DNA of 64,000 bases, from contig NZ_LT629711.1 in assembly GCF_900104525.1 (NCBI RefSeq), positions 3,100,001 to 3,164,000 on the forward strand, read 5' to 3'. This document shows positions 60,502 to 64,000 of this stretch, piece after piece; position 1 is the stretch's first letter; every line of letters begins with the position of its first letter. The notes below the pieces were generated by a model. The model was given only the letters and a program-made list of their open reading frames with translations, was not told the DNA's origin and searched no databases. This DNA is from Pedococcus dokdonensis (GTDB lineage: Bacteria > Actinomycetota > Actinomycetes > Actinomycetales > Dermatophilaceae). Position numbers and translations under genes: made by a program.

Positions 60502-61211
60502 TGGGGCCGTCCTCGGCCCAGTCCACGACGGTCGGCGTGGGCGGGCCGCCACTGGTGCGTCCAGCGGTCGTCGCGCAGGTCGCCGACACGATCCCCGAGT
60601 CGTTCGGTGACGACTGCGTGCGGGTGGCAGTCGACGGGGTCGACGGCGCTGGCAAGACGGTCTTCGCGGACGAGCTCGCCGCCGAGCTGGCCGCGCGGGG
60701 GCGAGCCGTCGTGCGGGTCAGTGCCGACGACTGGCACCAGGTGCGCGACCTCAGGTACGCCCGCGGGCGCACGTCGCCGGAGGGCTTCTGGCTCGACTCC
60801 TACGACTACCCGAGGCTGCGCGCCGAGGTGCTGGACCCGTTGGGCCGGGGCGGCTCGCGCGACTACCGACCGCGCGGGCACGACCTGTCGTCGGACGAAG
60901 TGCTGACCGGACCGCTGGCCCACGCGCCGGCGGGGGCGGTCGTGCTGCTCGACGGGCTCTTCCTGCAACGGGCCGAGCTCGAGGGCTGCTTCGAGCTCGC
61001 CATCTGGCTCGACGTGCCGTTCGAGGAGACGGCGGCGCGGATGGCAGTACGCGACGGCAGCCCGCCCGACCCCGGCCACCCCTCGATGCGCCGCTACGTC
61101 GAGGCCCAGCGCACCTACTTCGCCGAGCGCACGCCCTGGGAGCGGGCCGACGTGGTGGTCGACAACACCGACTTTGCCGCGCCGTTCGTCGTGACCGCCC
61201 GGTTCGACTGA
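60501..61211 (+). CDS. Uridine kinase-like P-loop protein
   Basis: 236 residues. Walker A GVDGAGKT (46-53), an SADDWHQVRD substrate region and a LDGLFLQRAEL strand with the arginine-rich lid (RMAVRDGSPP, SMRRYVEAQRTYF). It probably phosphorylates uridine/cytidine, though actinobacterial members of this group are untested. ATG 60501 overlaps the previous stop. Confidence 0.85.
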   Translation: MGPSSAQSTTVGVGGPPLVRPAVVAQVADTIPESFGDDCVRVAVDGVDGAGKTVFADELAAELAARGRAVVRVSADDWHQVRDLRYARGRTSPEGFWLDSYDYPRLRAEVLDPLGRGGSRDYRPRGHDLSSDEVLTGPLAHAPAGAVVLLDGLFLQRAELEGCFELAIWLDVPFEETAARMAVRDGSPPDPGHPSMRRYVEAQRTYFAERTPWERADVVVDNTDFAAPFVVTARFD

Positions 61212-61322
61212 CCCACCGCTCGCCTGACCGCGTGCTCGCCTGGCCGACCGCTCGGCGCACCGGGGCGCTGCGGTGCGGCGTGGGTGCTTCGCGGTGTCGG
61301 TGCCCCGTGTCACCCTCGCCGC

Positions 61323-61514
61323 ATGGACAACACCTCCGACGTGCTGCTGCTCCACGCGGTCCAGGCGTGGTGTGACGAGTGTCTGGGCGAGCGCATCCTG
61401 GTCCCCGTCGTCGACGAGCTGCCCGGCGGCTTCTGCTGCACGGTCTGCGACACGGCGGTCTTCTCGGCGCTCGACGACCTGCCCGCCGTCGCCGCACTGC
61501 GCCGCTCGGCCTGA
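61323..61514 (+). CDS. Small zinc-ribbon-like protein
   Basis: 63 residues with CDEC (C17, C20) and CCTVC (C38, C39, C42), spaced as a compact zinc ribbon. Nothing else is recognised. The start ATG has only a weak ribosome site. The 112 bp upstream show no feature. Confidence 0.55.
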   Translation: MDNTSDVLLLHAVQAWCDECLGERILVPVVDELPGGFCCTVCDTAVFSALDDLPAVAALRRSA

Positions 61515-61559
61515 CTCCCGCTCGCGACGCGCTGCGTCGCGGCTCGCGCTCGCCGCCCG

Positions 61560-62414
61560 TCAGCCGCGCTGCCCGAAGCGGGCGAGGTGGTGCCAGACCT
61601 TCTTGAGGTCCTGCGGGTCCCAGCGACCGGTCGCGACGGCCGCCCCGATGACGGCCGGGTCGAGCTGGTGGATGCCGAGCTGGGCAGCGACCTCGTCGGC
61701 CACCTCGACGATGTGGGGGCCGCGGTAGTCGGGGTGTGACCGGACCGTCGCCAGGTCGAGCCGGAAACCGTCGTGCCACTCGACCGGGCAGGGCAGGGCC
61801 TGCGCCGCGACCGCCACCTCCGTGTCGCGGAAGACCGGGTCGAGGACGAGTGCCTCGACGTCGGTCGCGAGGTCGACGACTCCGTGGACCTGCGCCTCGA
61901 CGTAGCTGTCGAGAGGCTCCTTCGCGCCACTGGCCAGGTCCTCGTCCGCCGCAGCAGCGAGGTCGAGGTGCTCCGCCGTGCCGAAGTGCTCGGGCTCGAA
62001 GACCGAGTCGGGGTAGCAGAAGGTCGTCCGCGCCACGGTGTGCGCCGCGAGACGCAGGTGCGCCGAGCCGAACCGGGGGGCTCCGCCGACCGGGCTGCGG
62101 CGATGGTTCAGCGCGCCGTACTTGGGCCGCTCGCCCGCTGGCGCCACGTCATACGCGCCGCCGAAGATGCGTTGCTCCCACACCCAGCGGTTGCCGCCAG
62201 GGTGAGCGGTGAGGCCACCGTTGCTGGTGCCCGTCTCGAACTGGCTGCGGTAACAGCCGTCGCGGAGCAACGCCTCGAGGATCGGTAGGCCGCCGTGCCC
62301 CCGGTCGGGGTGGAAGTTGAGGGTGACCCGCAGGGTCGGGTCGATGGGCGGCCCGGAGACCCGGCTGGAGACGTGGTCCACCGCCTCCCTCGCCCAGGTC
62401 GACAGGTCGCGCAC
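61560..62414 (-). CDS. DUF3626 family protein
   Basis: 284 residues. The family patterns VTLNFHPDRGHGG, YRSQFETGTSNGGLTAHPGGNRW and GSAHLRL are clear, with conserved histidines and acidic residues that could be catalytic. Homologues are annotated only as DUF3626. The start is GTG 62414. A complementary FMN-binding gene lies divergent to it. Confidence 0.82.
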   Translation of the reverse strand: MRDLSTWAREAVDHVSSRVSGPPIDPTLRVTLNFHPDRGHGGLPILEALLRDGCYRSQFETGTSNGGLTAHPGGNRWVWEQRIFGGAYDVAPAGERPKYGALNHRRSPVGGAPRFGSAHLRLAAHTVARTTFCYPDSVFEPEHFGTAEHLDLAAAADEDLASGAKEPLDSYVEAQVHGVVDLATDVEALVLDPVFRDTEVAVAAQALPCPVEWHDGFRLDLATVRSHPDYRGPHIVEVADEVAAQLGIHQLDPAVIGAAVATGRWDPQDLKKVWHHLARFGQRG

Positions 62415-62483
62415 AGCCCGACCCTTTCACGGCGGGTGGGCAACCCGGTCGATCCCGGGCGTCGGGTCGGGGACACTGGCGCC

Positions 62484-63116
62484 ATGTACGTGCCGCACTT
62501 CAACGCCTGGGACGACCAGGCCGCGATCCGCCAGATGGTCGCCGACGTGGGCTCCGCCCAGCTGATCACGACGGGGCCGGACGGCTACCCACTCGCGACG
62601 CTGCTCCCGGTGGTCTGGCGCGGCGAGACGGTGATCGCCCACCTGGCCCGGGCCAACAAGCACTGGAAGGCGATCGGCGCCGACCAGCCCGCGCTCCTCG
62701 TCGTGACCGGGCCGCAGGCCTACATCTCGCCCGGCTGGTACGCCGCCAAGGCCGAGCACGGCAAGGTCGTGCCGACCTGGAACTACTCGGTCGTGCAGCT
62801 CACCGGTCGGGCGACCGTCCACGACGACGTCGACTGGCTGCAGGGCGCTGTCGACGAGCTGGTCGAGCACCACGAAGGCCATCGCGACGCGCGGTGGCGC
62901 ACCACCGACGCCCCGGAGAAGTACATCCGTGGGCAGCTGCGGGCCATCGTCGGGCTGGAGATCGCGGTGGAGCGGGTCGAGGCCAAGGCCAAGCTCAGCC
63001 AGAACCGGTCCGAGGCAGACCGCGACGGCGTCGTGGCCGGGCTGCTCGCCGAGCCGTCGCCCGACGCGCACCTGGTAGCCGAGCAGATGCGGGTCACAGG
63101 AGGCGTCTCCCGGTGA
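62484..63116 (+). CDS. PaiB-like FMN-binding protein
   Basis: 210 residues. YVPHFNAWDDQAAIRQMV, GPDGYPLATLLPVVW, HLARANKHWKAI, GPQAYISPGWYAAKAEHGKVVPTWNY and the C-terminal LSQNRSEADRDGV match the PaiB (protease/sporulation regulator-like) flavin-binding split-barrel family. The stop directly abuts the stop of the convergent GNAT gene. Confidence 0.9.
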   Translation: MYVPHFNAWDDQAAIRQMVADVGSAQLITTGPDGYPLATLLPVVWRGETVIAHLARANKHWKAIGADQPALLVVTGPQAYISPGWYAAKAEHGKVVPTWNYSVVQLTGRATVHDDVDWLQGAVDELVEHHEGHRDARWRTTDAPEKYIRGQLRAIVGLEIAVERVEAKAKLSQNRSEADRDGVVAGLLAEPSPDAHLVAEQMRVTGGVSR

Positions 63117-63707
63117 TCAAGCTGGCGGCGGCCCGAGTCCGGCTCGTGAAGCCGCCCACTCCTCGGCGAGCAGGGCGTAGCCGTAGCCGTCCCTCCACTC
63201 GCCGGACGGGTGCAGCGCGTCCCTGACCGCGTGCTGCTCGCGCCGCATGCCCAGGCGCTCCATCAGTCGCCACGACCGGACGTTGTCGGCGAAGCAGCCG
63301 GCCGTGACTCGGCGCAGGCCCAGGTCCTCGAAGCAGATCCGCAGGACCTCCTCGACCGCCTCGGTGGCGTAACCGTGCCCGGTTTCCTCTGGACGCAGTC
63401 CCCAGCCGAGCTCGGCCTGGACCCCCTCGGCCTGGTCGGTGAGCCGCAGGGGCGACCAGGCATCGCCGATCCGCACCATGAGGTCGCCGATGAAGACCCC
63501 GTCCCGCTCGATGACGAGCAGTAGGTCGAGCCGTTCGGGCGCCACGAACCGCGCCCGAAAGTCCTCCGGGGGAATGCCCATCCACTCGGTGACGCTGGGG
63601 GAGGTCCGATACGCGAGCACGGCATCGGCGTCGTCCGCGGTGGCCCGCCGAATGGTCAACCGCGCGGTCGAGACCGGCCAGTCGACGTGAGTCAGGTCCT
63701 TGGGCAC
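63117..63707 (-). CDS. GNAT family N-acetyltransferase (RimJ/RimL-like)
   Basis: 196 residues. Acetyl-CoA-binding pattern GWGLRPEETGHGYATEAV and LGLRRVTAGCFADNVRSWRLMERLGMRRE identify a RimJ/RimL-type acetyltransferase; WPVSTARLTIRRAT is the usual N-terminal strand. Start GTG 63707. The acceptor (protein N-terminus or small molecule) is unknown. Confidence 0.9.
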   Translation of the reverse strand: MPKDLTHVDWPVSTARLTIRRATADDADAVLAYRTSPSVTEWMGIPPEDFRARFVAPERLDLLLVIERDGVFIGDLMVRIGDAWSPLRLTDQAEGVQAELGWGLRPEETGHGYATEAVEEVLRICFEDLGLRRVTAGCFADNVRSWRLMERLGMRREQHAVRDALHPSGEWRDGYGYALLAEEWAASRAGLGPPPA

Positions 63708-63741
63708 GTCTCATTCTGCGGCACCGGCCGTGGAGCGTGAG

Positions 63742-63999
63742 TCAGTTCCAGAAGGCCGCGAGGTATGGCGCGAGGGCGAGGCCCTGCGCGTGTCCGCCTC
63801 GGGCGGCAGGGAGTCGGGTGGCCGGGTCGAGTGCGTTGGCGTCGAAGACCTCGCCCGCGCAAGTGATCTGGGCGGCCACTGTCGAGCCGGCCGAGGTGCC
63901 GATGACGAGGTCGGCGGCGACGAGATCGACGCCGCCCTCCGCGAGGCCGGCGATGAGTCCGAGCTCCCACGCGTGGCCGGCTGCGCCACCTCCGGCGAG
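63742..63999 (-). pseudogene. Patatin-like phospholipase, partial, apparent internal deletion
   Basis: The frame enters from the right edge of the window. It reads LAGGGAAGHAWELGLIAGL, then VIGTSAGSTVAAQ with the catalytic GTSAG elbow, and after about 45 residues jumps to ANALDPATRLPAARGGHAQG and a stop at 63742. The last part looks like the natural C-terminus of actinobacterial patatins, which are about 250-300 residues long. About 200 middle residues are missing, so the gene is probably dead. Its 5' end is outside the window. Confidence 0.6.
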
Positions 64000-64000
64000 C

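Noticed and set aside
63692-63989. Two Arg/Ser/Pro-rich minus-strand frames at the right edge
   Set aside because: Out of frame with the recognisable patatin sequence; neither has family features.

Overview
The window is about 72 % G+C, densely packed and free of long gaps. It looks like the chromosome of a high-GC actinobacterium, plausibly of the Intrasporangiaceae (Terrabacter/Janibacter/Phycicoccus type). That placement is my inference from gene content and composition, not from a marker gene. Supporting signs are mycothiol-type maleylpyruvate isomerase domains, an F420/LLM-type oxidoreductase, two DUF222-HNH (13E12-like) genes with actinobacterial LexA boxes, a cydABDC operon, frequent GTG starts and ATGA/GTGA/TGATG overlaps. 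I see no rRNA, tRNA, CRISPR array, insertion sequence or prophage.

Layout. 0-19 kb is housekeeping and accessory metabolism: DinB-like protein, LysE exporter, lipoprotein serine hydrolase, serS, an FMN alpha-hydroxy-acid oxidase, a Cof-type phosphatase, a divergent FAD-monooxygenase/MarR pair, a TrmH methyltransferase, a peptidase-E-like protein, a DUF222-HNH protein, an FG-GAP gene relic, purB, an aldo-keto reductase and a TPR plus LLM-hemerythrin pair. 19-29 kb holds a secreted dipeptidase and then one leftward operon, cydA-cydB-cydD-cydC-blaI-M56 peptidase, followed by a low-molecular-weight tyrosine phosphatase. Twin TACTAC-N5-GTAGTA operators sit in front of cydA. 29-38 kb holds galE, a secreted cyclophilin, a thioesterase, an ArsR/SRPBCC pair, paaN, a small holin-like membrane protein, an XRE regulator behind 19-bp iterons, an aromatic/histidinol-phosphate aminotransferase and a second aldo-keto reductase. 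38-42 kb is a 2-oxoacid dehydrogenase operon (E1alpha, E1beta, E2) without E3. 42-48 kb has two interlocked ABC-2 transporters, then a MarR/DHA2-efflux pair separated by a 15-bp tandem array. 49-54 kb is a translationally coupled operon: CopD-CtaG fusion, carbon-nitrogen hydrolase, thioredoxin-NHL protein. 54-64 kb holds the second DUF222-HNH gene, two SH3b cell-wall enzymes (M15 and CHAP), a large acyl-CoA dehydrogenase, uridine kinase, DUF3626, PaiB-like and GNAT proteins, and at the right edge a patatin gene with an apparent internal deletion.

Most notable: (1) an 84-bp, roughly 50 % GC inverted-repeat element lying in frame inside cydC, contributing about 28 residues rich in rare codons; (2) a BlaI repressor and M56 metalloprotease built into the cytochrome bd operon, with matching operators upstream of cydA, suggesting protease-controlled repression of the bd oxidase; (3) LexA boxes in front of both DUF222-HNH genes; (4) several tandem arrays and long perfect hairpins between genes; (5) over-representation of GGCATAC/GTATGCC. 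Gaps between genes are all under about 250 bp.
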